From: Eurosta solidaginis | Lineage: Eukaryota > Arthropoda > Insecta > Diptera > Tephritidae | Assembly (NCBI RefSeq): GCF_040869045.1 | Contig: NC_090322.1 | Span: forward strand, 177,706,672 to 177,770,671 | Length of the DNA: 64,000 bases | Direction: 5' to 3' | In this document: positions 33,291-44,689 of the stretch, one piece after another | Layout: every line of letters begins with the position of its first letter | Numbering within the stretch: position 1 is the first letter of the stretch | Position numbers and translations under genes: made by a program | The notes under the pieces: model-generated | What the model was told of the DNA's origin: nothing | The model's database searches: none | What the model saw: the letters and a program-made list of their open reading frames with translations, nothing else

Positions 33291-34779
33291 ATATATATCC
33301 TGTTGATAAGAAGCCGATAAAAAAGAAATGAGAAGATATAATTCGGCGATAACAATTCGTGATTTAGCTCCAACTCCAGCGCTAGTTAGCTTAAATCATT
33401 ATCTTTCTCGATGTACACTTGAAATATTTCACCTCGAACTTGACGAGTACTTGGATTTTAGGCCTTTTTTCTGTATATTTAAACATTTCGAAGATTAGTT
33501 AGATTAGAAGTTTTCACTAAATTGAGTTTTTTCTTTGCACTGTAAAATTGCGATAAAAAGTTAGAGCAGAAAAGTGTTTATTTGTACAAATTTTTTTATT
33601 CAACCAGTGTGCACAGTTTCCCACCATATGCTCACTTTCCACTTCAAGTGAGCTACGCCACATAAATGCATAAAAAAGTCAACATGGCGTATGAATAACA
33701 TTTTGTATGTTCAAACATGTATGATTTGCAATTGCGCCTCAACAATAAATGGTGAATGCAATTGATTAGTATTTAATAAATAGTATAGATGTATCGTTCA
33801 ATAAAACAATTGATTTGATATTTAAAGATTTAATTTAATTTCCACTTAGCGTGTGTGCACGGCTAGATTGTTCAAAACGGAAGTCTATGTCTTACAAACG
33901 GTGTACTAAAGTTATCGAACTATCGAACTGCACACTAATAATACATTGGTAATATTATACAGATGCGTTCGTTTTAAAGATGTAACATAATAGGAATATC
34001 TTATAGAATGTGGCTTACACCTAGTTCACACACTCAATACAAAAGATTTTTCGTTTTCAATTTGATTTTTATTATTTTGAAAATTTTTTATAATAAATGT
34101 ATATACATAGTTTAAGAGAAACCAAGTGTAAATTGTTTGCTGCGCAAGTGAAAAATTTTGTTTGTGAATGAAGTGATGACTGTTGTTGTGGTTTTAGTGG
34201 CAACATGAAATTGAGCTAGCGGTCATTAGGATAAAACCGCTGGGCTTGCATATAATTAAATGTACATATGTGAAGGCGAAATGAATGTCAATAATGCGCT
34301 GCTTAACATAAAGTCTACTTCAGTCTATGGTTATTCCGTTTTTCGTACTTCTTGCCAAAAAATGTATGTTTTTATTTTCGTACTATTGCAACACATTTTG
34401 GGAATTGGTTTTCGAGGTTGAGAGAGAATATTTTCATTTCAGTTTTTTAGTGTTTCCGCAACCTTCTTGCGGTTGTGAATGAAACTAAGTGTGATATCTT
34501 CTGCATAGACGTCAAAATTGTAATTGACTATTGCTGTCTCATTTTATATCTCTTTCTATCACCCTCTGAAAATAGGCGGCGCCATATTGAACACCCTGTC
34601 AAAACGCTAAAAAGTAGCCATATTAACATACTGTCAGGCAGTTGACAGATAAGATATCACTACTTAGTTTGATTCACAATGCTTCTTGCGATGAATATCG
34701 TTTGAGACGAAGCGTACAATATTTCCAATGTATTTTTTTACTCCCCTAACACCTCAAAACACACAAACGTCTCACCTAG
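33291..34779. other. No gene recognised
   Basis: AT-rich sequence with no assignable frame or repeat. It is one of the longer stretches that could be unique sequence. Confidence 0.45.
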
Positions 34780-35095
34780 CACTCGCTGGCAATGAAACTG
34801 ATTTAGGAAGCGAAAATAGGCCAATCCCTGGTCTAGACCTTTACAGAAATATGCGGAAGAGGCAACAGAGAGTATAAAATCAGCTCAAGCTGAGTAAAAA
34901 CTATTCAGTTTGATTTAAACATGCTGCCAGTTGCTAAGTGAAGTATAATTGTGAAGTGTAGTTGTCCTACTCCCAAAGTAGTCTAATAAAGACCATTTTG
35001 CAATTCAGAATATTGGAGTGAGTTATTCAACAGTTTAGCGATTCGAACGTTAGCAGAAGGTTTCAAATAAGCGGAATTGTCCTAAATTCGTTACA
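34780..35095 (+). mobile_element. 3' part of a Gypsy-like LTR
   Basis: It shares AGAGAGTATAAAA, GATTTAAACATGC, CTACTCCCAAAGTA, AATAAAGACC, TTTAGCGATTCGAACGTTAG and TAAATTCGTTACA with the LTR at 36839-37336. It ends at 35095 and is followed by ATAT. The 5' part is not recognisable, so it is a truncated solo LTR. Confidence 0.8.
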
Positions 35096-35099
35096 ATAT

Positions 35100-35654
35100 A
35101 ATAAACTCGTCTTGCAAAAGAACTTTTGGTTCTTCTATGAAACTTTAGTGGATAAAGTTAGCAGCCTTTACAGCATCGTTGACGATATATTGGTATTGAA
35201 AATGGTGAAATCCGATTATATCCACGCCCACTTTGGGAAATGGAAAAAAGAACAATGCAAATACTGATGAAGTGGGGGAACTTGATGACTGGATACAAAA
35301 AAGTTACGGGGTATAATATAAGTTTATTACAATTTTGTAAAATGGGAGTGGCGCCGCGCCCATTAAGCAGCTTTGCAAACCGTAAGTCAAAATATTTTGA
35401 TATCTTTTTGCAATTTGATGGAAATGGTCCCTGGTTTGATATATATAGATCCGATCAAAGCGGATGAGGACCACGCCTACTTTGAAAAAAGGGGCTTAAA
35501 GTTTTAATCTTAAAGAAATTTCCAATATATATATATTTGGTACGTAACAATACTTCCAGTAGAGATATGGTAGTTCAAAGTAAAGTTTGAAAAAGGAAAA
35601 TCGTTATGATCTGCTTCAATTTAATTTCAACAAAAATCGTTCAGTGCCATGGAA
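35100..35654. repeat. Decayed family A/B-like repeat sequence
   Basis: Phrases such as CCACGCCCACTTTGGG, GGAGTGGCGCCGCGCCCATT and ATATATAGATCCGATC resemble parts of families A and B, but no ends are visible. Confidence 0.4.
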
Positions 35655-35870
35655 AAATACTTGACGCGATTTACCTCCGAGGAGATCTAGACCGAGCTTC
35701 TCTTCCAATTTGCGTCGTGCCATATTTTTATTTTCCTAACGGCATCTGCAAGGTAGATCACCAGGAAGCTTGCATGGGAGAAATACACTCGGAGTGATTG
35801 CGAAGCCGAGTTGCGACCACGCTTAGAAAAAAATGTTTCTGACTTATAAAAACTTTTTTTAAATGCCATA
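35655..35870 (-). mobile_element. tRNA-derived SINE, 3' fragment
   Basis: The reverse complement keeps AAGCGTGGTCGCAACTC, ACTCCGAGTGTATTTCTCCC, CTTGCAGATGCCGTTAGG and CACGACGCAAATTGGAAG, matching the body of the SINE at 51740-51980. The tRNA-related head is missing. Confidence 0.7.
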
Positions 35871-36838
35871 AGTCGATCAAAAATCTTTTAAATAGTTTAA
35901 TATTCGTGACTTTTCCTTAAAATATATGTAATGCACACTATTAGGTATATAGTGTTCGATTTCGTCCTTACTTTAACTTCCTTACTTGTTTTCTACTAAA
36001 TTCAAAACGTAAGATCTTTTTAAAAAAAAAAAAAATACATTTGACAAAACTTCCGAAGTAATCACTTGGATCGAGCATACTCGATACTTTTTACTGAGTA
36101 TGAGTACTAGCATCGATACTTTGATCAGATTAGTTTATATGAGTACCGGTATAGATACTCTTTTTAAAAGTTCTACCACTAACTACGACTGCTTGATAGC
36201 AGTTGTATTTAACATTGTAATGCATACGAATTGTACCCTCTCTTTCTCCTTTAACTTAATTTAAGAATATTGTACTTCATTTAAGAACATTGTTTTCACT
36301 AAAAGAACATTTGTTTATATTTCAAGACCAGCCATTCCCTCTTCAAGGAAACGATGTAACTTCAAGCACAAGATTGTTGTTTTAAGAAATGGTTGTTCGT
36401 TTTTCAAGAACAAAAAAGTAAGAACATGAAAACCGTGAACTGAGTCCGGTGGTGCTGGATTTTAGAATGGTATTTTTCTCTGAGTCTACAGCTCGGTATA
36501 AAAATATAAACATATGACTTACTATTACTTGTATTTTTTGTTATATCTACATATGTAGGTACATATGTGTTGCAATTCTTGTCAAACAGGCTAAATTTCG
36601 GGGCAATACCGGGATCCCGTGATTGAACTTTCAGATCCCGAAAAGCCCGGAAGGCAAAAATTTTGAAAATCGTTATCCCTAGTACTTATAAAAGTAGATA
36701 TATTCACTTTGATAAGTTGATTTTCGATATGGTATATAGTTGATTTATACTTGAAAGATTTCCCATCAACACTTTTCCATACCAAATGTGGCACGAGCAG
36801 ACTTGCAAATATGCATATGTGGGATGCGGCATACATGT
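35871..36838. other. No gene recognised
   Basis: A short inverted repeat rich in CCCGGGATCCCG-like words lies at 36598-36650 and could be a decayed transposon end. Nothing else is assignable. Confidence 0.4.
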
Positions 36839-37336
36839 TGTGGCGAATGTTGACATCACTAGGGTAGTTCATAATCACGCAACAAGAAAAACATGAAGCA
36901 CCCACTCTTATGTACATGTACACATTAAAGCTAGCTACACTTATGTACAATGCAACGAAGAGATACCTCACACACACAGATGTAGTCATCAGCCGAAGTT
37001 GTTACTCACACATACACACGCATGTATGTATGTAGTTTAACTACCAAGCAGGAGATACAGCAGTTCTACAAGACAAAACGTCTAGACCTTAGTCGAAAAA
37101 TGCGGACGAGGCAACAGAGAGTTAAAAAAGCAGCGCAAGCTGAGGAATGATTATTCAGTTTTGATTTAAGCATGCCATTGGTTGCGAAGTATAATTTTGA
37201 AGTACTACTCCCAAAGTATTCTAAATAAAGACGAGTTGGCAATACTGAAAATTGGAGTGATTTATTCAACAGTATAGCGATTCGAACGTTAGCAGCAAAA
37301 GTGTCAAATAAGTGGAAGTTCCCTAAATTCGTTACA
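36839..37336 (+). mobile_element. 5' LTR of Gypsy-like element
   Basis: The 498-bp LTR begins TGTGGCGAATGTTGACATC and ends AAATTCGTTACA. AATAAAGACGAG and GAGAGTTAAAAAAGC mark transcription-related regions, the latter equivalent to GAGTATAAAA in the other copies. The primer-binding site starts two bases downstream (TGGTGGCAGAAGAGG, 37339 onward). The 4 bp before it (ATGT) differ by one base from the ATAT after the 3' LTR. Confidence 0.88.
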
Positions 37337-37395
37337 ATTGGTGGCAGAAGAGGAATTGTTGAATAAGTTTCAGAGTTGCAGAGTACAACAAGGAC

Positions 37396-38298
37396 ATGGC
37401 CAAGTTGGGCGAATTGAAAATTCAGCAACTGAAAAATGAGTTGGAAGCCCGAGGATTGAATGCTTCTGGCAATAAATCCGAGCTACATACACGACTAAGG
37501 GAAGCTATGGAATTGGAAGGAGTCGACGTTGATGTGGAAGAGACAACAACAAAAATGGAAGAGGAAAACGAAACATCGCAGACAGTTACTAGCACAGACT
37601 TGAACATGATATTCGCTGCAATATCTGCACAAACATCGTCAGTAACATCTAAGATGGAAGCACAGGAGGCACGTAATTAAGAAATGTCGTCGCAAATGTC
37701 ATCTCAACTGGAGGAACAAAATACAAATATAACATCTCAACTGGAGGAACAGAAGACATATATGACATCTAAATTGGAATCACAGGAGGAGCGCTTATCA
37801 TTGCAGGTGGCGGAAATGTCTTCGCAGCTAGAAGCACATGAAGCAAGGGTATCATCAAAACTGGAAGCACAGGATGCAAAAGTGGCTCACTTTCAGGCAG
37901 AAGTCGATGATTTAAACGGTCATATGGAGCAGTTACAACTAAATCGCCCATCAGTTTCAGCGAGAAATCCAAAGGTAAGAACACCATCCTTTGACGGTTC
38001 TGTTCCTTTCCAGGTATTTAAGCTCCAGTTTGATAAGACCGCAACAATGAACAACTGGAATACTGAAGATAAAGTTGCTGCACTGTTCGTGGCATTGAAA
38101 GGGCCGGTAGCTGAAATATTACAAACTATTCCAGAGTACGAGCGAAACAGTTATGAAGCATTGATGACCGCTGTCGAGAGACTTTACGGAAGCGAGCATA
38201 GCAAACAGATATACAAAATTGAGTTGAAAACCGTTACCAAAAATCGAATGAGACTTTGCATGAGTTCGCGTTGGATGTCGAAAGGCTGGCCCATCTAG
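37396..38298 (+). pseudogene. Gag N-terminal and capsid region with SAP-like domain
   Basis: It starts ATGGCCAAGTTGGGC. Residues ~3-40 (LGELKIQQLKNELEARGL then NASGNKSELHTRLREAM) match the SAP DNA-binding helix-turn-helix pattern. A TAA at 37678 interrupts the frame, which resumes in the same phase at 37684. Next comes a long coiled-coil built of repeats like MSSQLEEQ, ITSQLEEQ, MTSKLESQ and VSSKLEAQ. Last is the retrotransposon Gag capsid-like part (FDGSVPFQVFKLQFDKTA, NNWNTEDKVAALFVALKGPV). A frame change near 38250 follows. Confidence 0.82.
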
Positions 38299-38710
38299 CA
38301 AATACCGACACACCCGTGGAATACACCGAAAGGGTAAAAATTCAGAGGTTTATAAATGGCATACGGAACGTCGAAACGAAGCCAGCAACATACGCAAACC
38401 CAAAGCCTACATTCGCAGAAACGGTATCGCATGCTCTGATTCAGGAAACAGCATCGCTTCTGTGTAAGCCAGCTTTCAAAGCACGGCGTGCGAAGTAGAA
38501 AGGCCAGCCTGGGTGGACACAATATTGGAGGCACTGAAAGGATCGCAAAGACGGAGTGAAAGAGTTATCAAATGCTTCAAATGTGGGAAGGCAGGTCACA
38601 TTGCACGTCATTGCGATCTTGATCCTAGTGGTTCCAACAGCATTGGTGGTTTAAGCACAAAGCTGGAGGAGATGCGCAAGAGCGAGTCAGATGTAAAGAT
38701 CGAGAGCTAG
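38256..38710 (+). pseudogene. Gag C-terminal part with zinc knuckle
   Basis: The frame 38256-38498 (EFALDVERLAHLAN, TERVKIQRFINGIRNVETK) completes the capsid-like domain, then a frame change near 38490 leads to 38513-38710. The latter has a complete CCHC knuckle, CFKCGKAGHIARHC, the nucleic-acid-binding nucleocapsid motif. The same knuckle has lost its first cysteine in the related minus-strand element (58791-59042). Confidence 0.85.
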
Positions 38711-38807
38711 CTCCAGCTATTGAATGTCCCGTTATCTCTGTATCACCAATCGGAAGAAACTCGACCAGTCTTACCGTTGAAGGATATGTGTTGGCAAGGA
38801 GCGTGTA

Positions 38808-39305
38808 GTGACTATAGATACGGGCGAATCTCATTACTTAATCCGATTTGATTTCGTCAACAGGAGAGTAAGTCCATTACCTGGAGCAATGTTGCGTACG
38901 GTCACTGGCGATTATAACCAAGTCCAGGGAGAAGTGGTATGTGAAGTCTTAATTGGGAAGGTCTCGGTTCTGTACAAATTCGTTGTGGAATAGATCGTCG
39001 ATGAAGTGATATTGGGAGTGAACTTCTTAGTTGACCATGGTATCAGAATCGACCTAAAAAGAAGGGTTATGCGTTATAAGAACAAGAGTGTGCCACTTAA
39101 CTTCAGTTTGGAGAAAGGGTTTTTCAGTAAGCGAGTGCTGTTGGAGGAGAATCGACAAAGACCACCAAATTCAAAGGCAGTAGATCTGCCAAAGGTTGAT
39201 GGAACGAATGGGCCAAACAAATTAAAATCAAAGGTACCTGCGAGGAATACACTGGCATTAACAAACCGTAATGGACGCACTAAAACGAACGAAAGAATTT
39301 CCTAG
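38808..39305 (+). pseudogene. Aspartic protease region of Gypsy-like element
   Basis: TIDTGESHYLIR (about 38808-38845) carries the catalytic DTG, although the usual DTGA is DTGE here. IVDEVILGVNFLVDHGIRID (about 38994-39050) corresponds to the second conserved protease block (ILGxDFL). An in-frame TAG at 38991-38993 separates the two. Downstream sequence (MRYKNKSVPLNF, KRVLLEENRQ) matches the linker before RT in the element at 58294-58515. RT is then absent. Confidence 0.8.
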
Positions 39306-39700
39306 AAAAAATGCAAGGGTGGTTTCAAGCCCTGGCACTACTCTTTTGAAACGTCACAACGATGCTGATTATGTAAAGCCAATTGTTCAAGCTCAACCTC
39401 TTCAAAGTAGTCCAGTGACCAAGCAACAGAGTGCTAGGCAACAAACCAGGTTAATGAGTAGTAAGATGAAACACAGGCACGACGATAACAACAATTCGGA
39501 AGGTTTCTTGGAAGGAGATTTGGTACTGTTATACAATCCTCACTGGCGGAAAGGTTTTCCATCCAAATTTGGTGCAATTTGGAAGGCCCGTACAATGTTG
39601 TTAAGAGGATCAGTGATGCCATCTACCGCATACAAACATTTGGGAAACCACGAAATAGAAGGGTGGTTCATTTGGAGAGGCTAGCAGCAGTTAGATCGAG
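39271..39700 (+). pseudogene. Integrase C-terminal end after a large internal deletion
   Basis: EGDLVLLYNPHWRKGFPSKF then IWKARTM is the C-terminal DNA-binding region of Gypsy-type integrases (GDLVLLYNP..RKG..PK). The sequence after 39684 (AVRSRDMSDRDDQT) is the usual pol end of this group. RT, RNase H and the integrase catalytic core, present in the related element at 56147-58260, are missing between 39250 and 39330, so this copy is non-autonomous. Confidence 0.8.
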
Positions 39701-39730
39701 AGATATGTCTGATCGGGATGATCAGACTTA

Positions 39731-39742
39731 GGTGGAGGGCAG
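39731..39742 (+). promoter_or_regulatory. Polypurine tract
   Basis: GGTGGAGGGCAG lies immediately before the 3' LTR start TGTGGCGAATG (39743), the position of the plus-strand primer for reverse transcription. Confidence 0.75.
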
Positions 39743-40993
39743 TGTGGCGAATGTTAACATCAATAGGCTAGTTAATAATAACGGAAGAACAAAAATATTA
39801 AACAGCCACTCTTATGTACATGTACATATTGTCATGGAAATTAGCACCACTAAGCTATACCATCACTAAGGCGATGCTAAGGCCATGCTAGGTGATATTT
39901 ACGTCAATAATCAAATCGTGTATACACATATATAAGGCATCCGAGAGATGTCACACACAAATGCATTTACTTATACGCAGATGCATTTACTTATACGTCT
40001 ATGTGTGCGCGAGAGACTGTAAACTACAAACATTCACATCAATAATTCAATCATTATGTCTACACATATGTAGGTACACGCAGCTGGGAAGCAAGGCACA
40101 ACCATATGCAGACATCTTATTTGAGATGCTCCTAAATGTAGGCAATTATAATTGTGGAAGTGTCGCTCACACATACAAGCATGGGGTATGAGAGAAGCTA
40201 TAAAATCGTGCAATTTTAGTTATAGCTGAGAAGTTTGAGAGCTCATGGACAATGCTAGTAGATTCTAGAAGATGCGAACGAGGAAACCAGAGAGTATAAA
40301 AGGCCGCAGATGTAGAGGCGCTGGAATTCAATTTGATTTGAGTTGTCAAGCAGTTACGACTAAGACGATATCTAGCGAGCAATAGCAGTATTATTTTGAA
40401 AGTCAGTTTCATTTAAGCTATCAGTTTGGTTATTAAACTATTCGTTGCACAGTTTGAGTATTATTGTGAAGTATTTTCATAAAGGCCATTTTTCCATTAT
40501 TCAATATTGGAGTTATTTATTCAACAGTTTAGCGATACGAACCTAGCAAAAGGGCAAATAAGAGGATTTTCAGCAAATTCGTTACAATATTAAAGCTAGC
40601 CACAGTTATGTACAAGGAAACGAAGAGATACCTCACACACACAGATGTAGTCAATTGGCGAAGTTGTTACTAACACATAAACACGCATATATGTTGCTCA
40701 ATTACCAACATCCATGCTCCAAAGGAGATACAGCAGTTGCAGAAGGCGAAACGTCTAGAACTTAGTTAAAAAATGCGGACGAGGCAACAGAGAGTATAAA
40801 AGCAGTGCAAGCTGAGGAAGGATTAATCAGTTATGATTTAAACACGATATTGGTTGTGAAGTACTACTCCCAAAGTAATCTAAATAAAGATCAGTTTGCA
40901 ATACTGAAAATTGGAGTGATTTGTTCAACAGTTTAGCGATTCGAACGTTAGCAGAAAGTTTAAAATAAGTGGAATTTCCCTAAATTCGTTACA
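39743..40993 (+). mobile_element. 3' LTR of Gypsy-like element, split by a nested LTR
   Basis: It starts TGTGGCGAATGTTAACATC and ends ATTCGTTACA at 40993, followed by ATAT. Removing 39830-40586 and one ATAT rejoins ATGTACATAT to TAAAGCTAGCCAC, matching the continuous 5' LTR (about 36915-36940). The LTR pair has clearly diverged, so the parent insertion is not young. Confidence 0.85.
39830..40586 (+). mobile_element. Nested solo LTR (related subfamily)
   Basis: This 757-bp unit begins TGTCATGGAAATTAGC and ends AAATTCGTTACA. ATAT flanks it at 39826-39829 and 40587-40590. Its 3' half is related to the LTR it sits in (TTTAGCGATACGAAC, AATAAGAGG), while its 5' half differs. The fragments at 52555-52926 and 54086-54364 belong to this longer subfamily. 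Confidence 0.88.
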
Positions 40994-40997
40994 ATAT

Positions 40998-41395
40998 GTA
41001 TATAGGTAGGCATACAAGCGAAGTACACCTACCCAATATTTGATAAAAGTTTTCTGCCTTCAAAATCCTACCAATAGATTTATTTTTAAAGGCTTAACAA
41101 GAAATTTTGTGCATGCAAATTGTGGATTATCTTAAGCAAAAAAATTCAATTACAAAGGTTTTACTGGCCATTTTCACTGACGAGCTTTTAATAAGGTGTA
41201 ATAAACTACACACACAAAAATTTGGTAGATGATAAAAATAGGAATCATTCGAGGCTATAAAAAAAATCGTTTAATAAAATGTAGGGTTGCATCAGTCGAT
41301 ACAACTTTGGTTTAATTTTTGCATTTTTCAGATAACTGTTCTCTAGACACTTCTCTCTTGACACCGCCCTTGTTTATTGATTTTCCGTCATCTCT
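40998..41395. other. No gene recognised
   Basis: AT-rich sequence with no motif. Confidence 0.45.
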
Positions 41396-41397
41396 TA

Positions 41398-41500
41398 CCA
41401 AATTTGATTTGTAGCAAACCGGTTTCGGCGTTGTGCCATCTTGAGGCCCATTTTTCGTTCCCGAATTGCTACAAAGGTCTACGAAAACATAGTTTCGCAA
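41398..41500 (-). repeat. Possible Penelope-like terminal remnant
   Basis: The minus strand reads CTCAAGATGGCACAACGCCG followed by AAACCGGTTTG. The layout (CUGANGA-like, GGC/GCC stem, GAAA) resembles the hammerhead-like cores of Penelope terminal repeats, with G replaced by C in the first box. No coding remnant is adjacent. Confidence 0.35.
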
Positions 41501-41759
41501 CGAAACTTAAAACACACATATTGAATAACTCTTCAGATTGCCCAACGTATCGCTACACTCCTTTACATCATCAAGGGTTAAAGTTGTATTCATTCGATTG
41601 TCAAACTAATAGAGGGGTCCTTCGTAAGCTAAAATTTGCGCTGGGTGCTGGGAGCTGCCAAGTGGTGGCTTATGTCTATAACGGGAAAAATCTTGTCGGA
41701 GGAAAAATTATAAATATAGTGAGGGACGTTTTAGAGAGTTACCTACGTGTTACGACCAA

Positions 41760-42005
41760 GTAGTTCGAATCATGCGGATATGCTGTCAACTCCGAATTAC
41801 GTGGCTTCTTTTGTTTACGCGAAGGTACCATATGCCCGAAGTTTGGCCATTTCCGAATGGAGCAGTGTCTCTGGTGCTGTATGACAAGATTAAACACCTT
41901 GGGATTATATTTGACAAGAAGCTGTCATGGAAGCTTTATTTGAAGGACAAAGCTAGGAACGTTTCGGTTGGTCAATACTGCTATCAATGGCGGCACATTG
42001 GATAA
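41760..42005 (+). pseudogene. LOA/jockey-like RT fragment
   Basis: The frame 41772-42005 reads RRYHMPEVWPFPNGAVSLVL, KIKHLGIIFDKKLSWKLYLK and DKARNVSVGQYCYQW. This is the same region of RT (after the catalytic core) as VKYLGVILDRKLLWS at 20170-20613, from a diverged relative. Both sides are truncated. Confidence 0.65.
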
Positions 42006-42089
42006 ATGATATGGTGGTCAAGCGGATGCTCTTTTGTGGTTTCTCCGCTTCTTTCTGACGAGGTTGTGCACCTTGGGATTATATTTGAC

Positions 42090-42205
42090 GGCTGTGCCGA
42101 AGACTTCATACCTTTCATGAATGGGGCTGAACCATTATCTTATGCTATTCGTAATATCCAAATAATCGTGAACAGATGTACATACCTAAGCGATTTTTAA
42201 GATAA
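42090..42205 (+). repeat. Family B leading module, second copy
   Basis: GGCTGTGCCGAAGACTTCAT, CTTTCATGAATGGGGCTGA and AATAATCGTGAACAGATGTA match 18364-18500. Confidence 0.7.
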
Positions 42206-42209
42206 ATAA

Positions 42210-42803
42210 AAAATAAAACAAGTAAGGAAAGCTAAGTTCGGGTGTAACCGAACATTACATACTCAGCTGAGAGCTTTGGACACAAAATAAGGGAAATTCA
42301 CCATGTACGAAAATGAACCTAGGGTAACCCTGGAATGTGTTTGTATGACATGGGTAACAAATGGAAGGTATTAAAGAGTATTTTAGAAGGGAGTGGGTCA
42401 TAGTTCTATAGGTGGACGCCTTTTCGATATATCGCTATAAAGGTGGACCAGGGTTGACTCTAAAATGTGTTTGTACGATATGGATATCAAATTAAAGGTA
42501 TTAATGAGGATTTTAAAAGGCAGTGACCCTTAGTTGTATATGTGAAGGCATTTTCGAGATATCGACCAAAATGTGCACCAGAGTGACCCAGAACATTTTA
42601 ATTTATTTATATATTTATATACGTAATACCACGAACAGTACTATACGTGCCATGATACCAAGGGCTTTTGATTTTGCCCTGCAGAAATTTTTCATTTTCT
42701 TCTACTTAATATGGTAGGTGAAACACCCATTTTACAAAGTTTTTCTAAAGTTATATTTTGCGTCAAAAAAACCAATCCAATCACCATGTTTCATCCCTTT
42801 TTT
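42210..42803 (+). repeat. Family A repeat, truncated copy
   Basis: It starts AACAAGTAAGGAAAGC with the GTTCGG/CCGAAC fold-back and has two minisatellite-type units (GGTTGACTCTAAAATGTGTT). It stops at CATCCCTTTTTTC (compare 31805), where another repeat begins. Confidence 0.82.
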
Positions 42804-42804
42804 C

Positions 42805-43290
42805 TTTGTTATCAAGCCGGACTTTTATTTTGGCCTTAAAAAATAAAAGTCTGGATTTAACTTTTATTTCCGGACTTTTATTTTTAAAAGTCCGAGTTTA
42901 ACTATTTCTATCGGACTAAAAAAAAATAAAAATACAGATTTTACTTTTATATGTGGACTTTTATGGAAAAATAAAAGTCCGAGTTTAACTAGTTCTATCG
43001 GACTCAAAAAATAAAAATTCGAAAATAATTTTTATCTTGATCCAAATACTTTAAAATCCAAAATTAATAGTTTTTAAAGAAATTATATTATAAAAGGAAT
43101 AACAGTTTCGGCCCCTGGAAAAATCATAAATATCGATGGTATATATAATATATACCCCATTTAAACTGTTATTTCTGCCCCCTTTTATTTTTAAAAGTCC
43201 GAGTTTAACTAGTTCTATCGGACTAAAAAAAAAAACAAAAATACAGATTTTATGTGGACTTTTATGGAAAAAGTTCGAAAAATAAAAAGG
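42805..43290. repeat. AAAGTCCGA repeat cluster
   Basis: AAAGTCCGAGTTTAACTA..TATCGGACT recurs near 42890, 42970 and 43190 with AT-rich spacers. Because TCCGA and TCGGA alternate, the cluster can fold into several hairpins. It may be the decayed termini of a DNA transposon. Confidence 0.6.
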
Positions 43291-43429
43291 TTGCATGATT
43301 CGAATTGATATTGCTGTAGGGATACCTGGGAACTCAAACATTTTCACCTAGGACAATTTTTTGACCAGGACTTTTTCGACTCCGAACAAAAAAAAATTAT
43401 TATTTTCCGTCCCTGATTTTTTCAGACAA

Positions 43430-44110
43430 CAATATGTGCTATATACGTAAGCTATTGGTGAAATTTGACGCTTTATCTGTTAAAATGGGGCACAATTTGC
43501 GAAAAGTTTCTTATCTGAACAATCGGTTGTATGAGATATGTACTATATATACCACCGATTTATAACATTTTTTAGACAACAATTGATACTCTATACGTAA
43601 GCAGTCGGTGAAATTTGAAGCTTCTAGCTGTTAAAATGGGACAGTAATTACGAAAAGCTTCTTATCTGAAAAATCGGTTCTGGGGGATAATGCTATATAT
43701 GCGACCGATCTCGTCCATTTATTCAGATAATAATATGTGCAATATACGAAAGCATTTGGTGAAGTTTGAAGTTTCAATCTGATAAATTGGTGAAGATATG
43801 ACAAAAATCCTCTTATCTGAAAAATCGGTTATATGGGGGATATATGCTATAAAGGTCCGATCCGGCCGCTTCCGTCAAATGTCTAATCGGACACCTAGAT
43901 ATACCCGCTCATCAAATTTTATCAAGATATCTCAAAAATTGAGGGACTAGTTTGCATACAAACAGACAGACGCACAGACGGCTAATCAACTAAGTCTTCA
44001 GCCTGATAGTTTCGGTATACTTAATGGTAGGTATATCTATTTTCCTTTAAGGACTTACAATTTTGAGATTCGTGACGAAGTTAATATACCATGTCATTTT
44101 GATGAAAGGT
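43430..44110 (+). repeat. Family B dispersed repeat
   Basis: Several degenerate blocks contain TTATCTGAAxAATCGGTT and a following TATATAT..CCGATC. The copy ends CTAGTTTGCATACAAACAGA, a GACG-like run, and TTCGGTATACTTAATGG. Confidence 0.75.
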
Positions 44111-44689
44111 ATAATGAATGTGATGTGTGGGTTCAAAGTGAGCAAAGAAACCAGCTTATTTTTGGAAAAGTGTGGTTTTTGTTCAAATTATTTTTGTTGT
44201 TTTATCTATAAATCAACTTATTTGATGCAGAACGAAAATAAATATTTCAGAATTTAATTGCAAGTTAAAAATATTTAAATTGAACGATTCGTTTTTGGTG
44301 TATAGCTGTGTGAACTAAATTGCTTACCACGGAAAGTTAGTGCCATCTTTATTGCCTACATACACGCGTGTTTAAGTTTTATTTTCTTCAAGGTCAGAAT
44401 TGAGCACACTTATGCGAGTTCACACCATTTCTTGAGCAAATGCCAACTTAACTTTACTACAACTATTAACCTCATGCCATATATGTAAACTGTTTATGAC
44501 AGCCACATAGGCAAAGTGATTTATGGGTACGGTGAATATTCTTTTCACACGTCTAACTGAGATGTTATGGAGATTTCATTTCGATTGCAAAGTATCGGAA
44601 CTTTCGATTGATTCACAACTTTGACCCCGAATTCACTGTATGCTATGTGCACTGCTTGGTTGTTGCAACGTTTTCTTTGGCTTGGATTA
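44111..44689. other. No gene recognised
   Basis: No recognisable frame or repeat. Confidence 0.45.
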
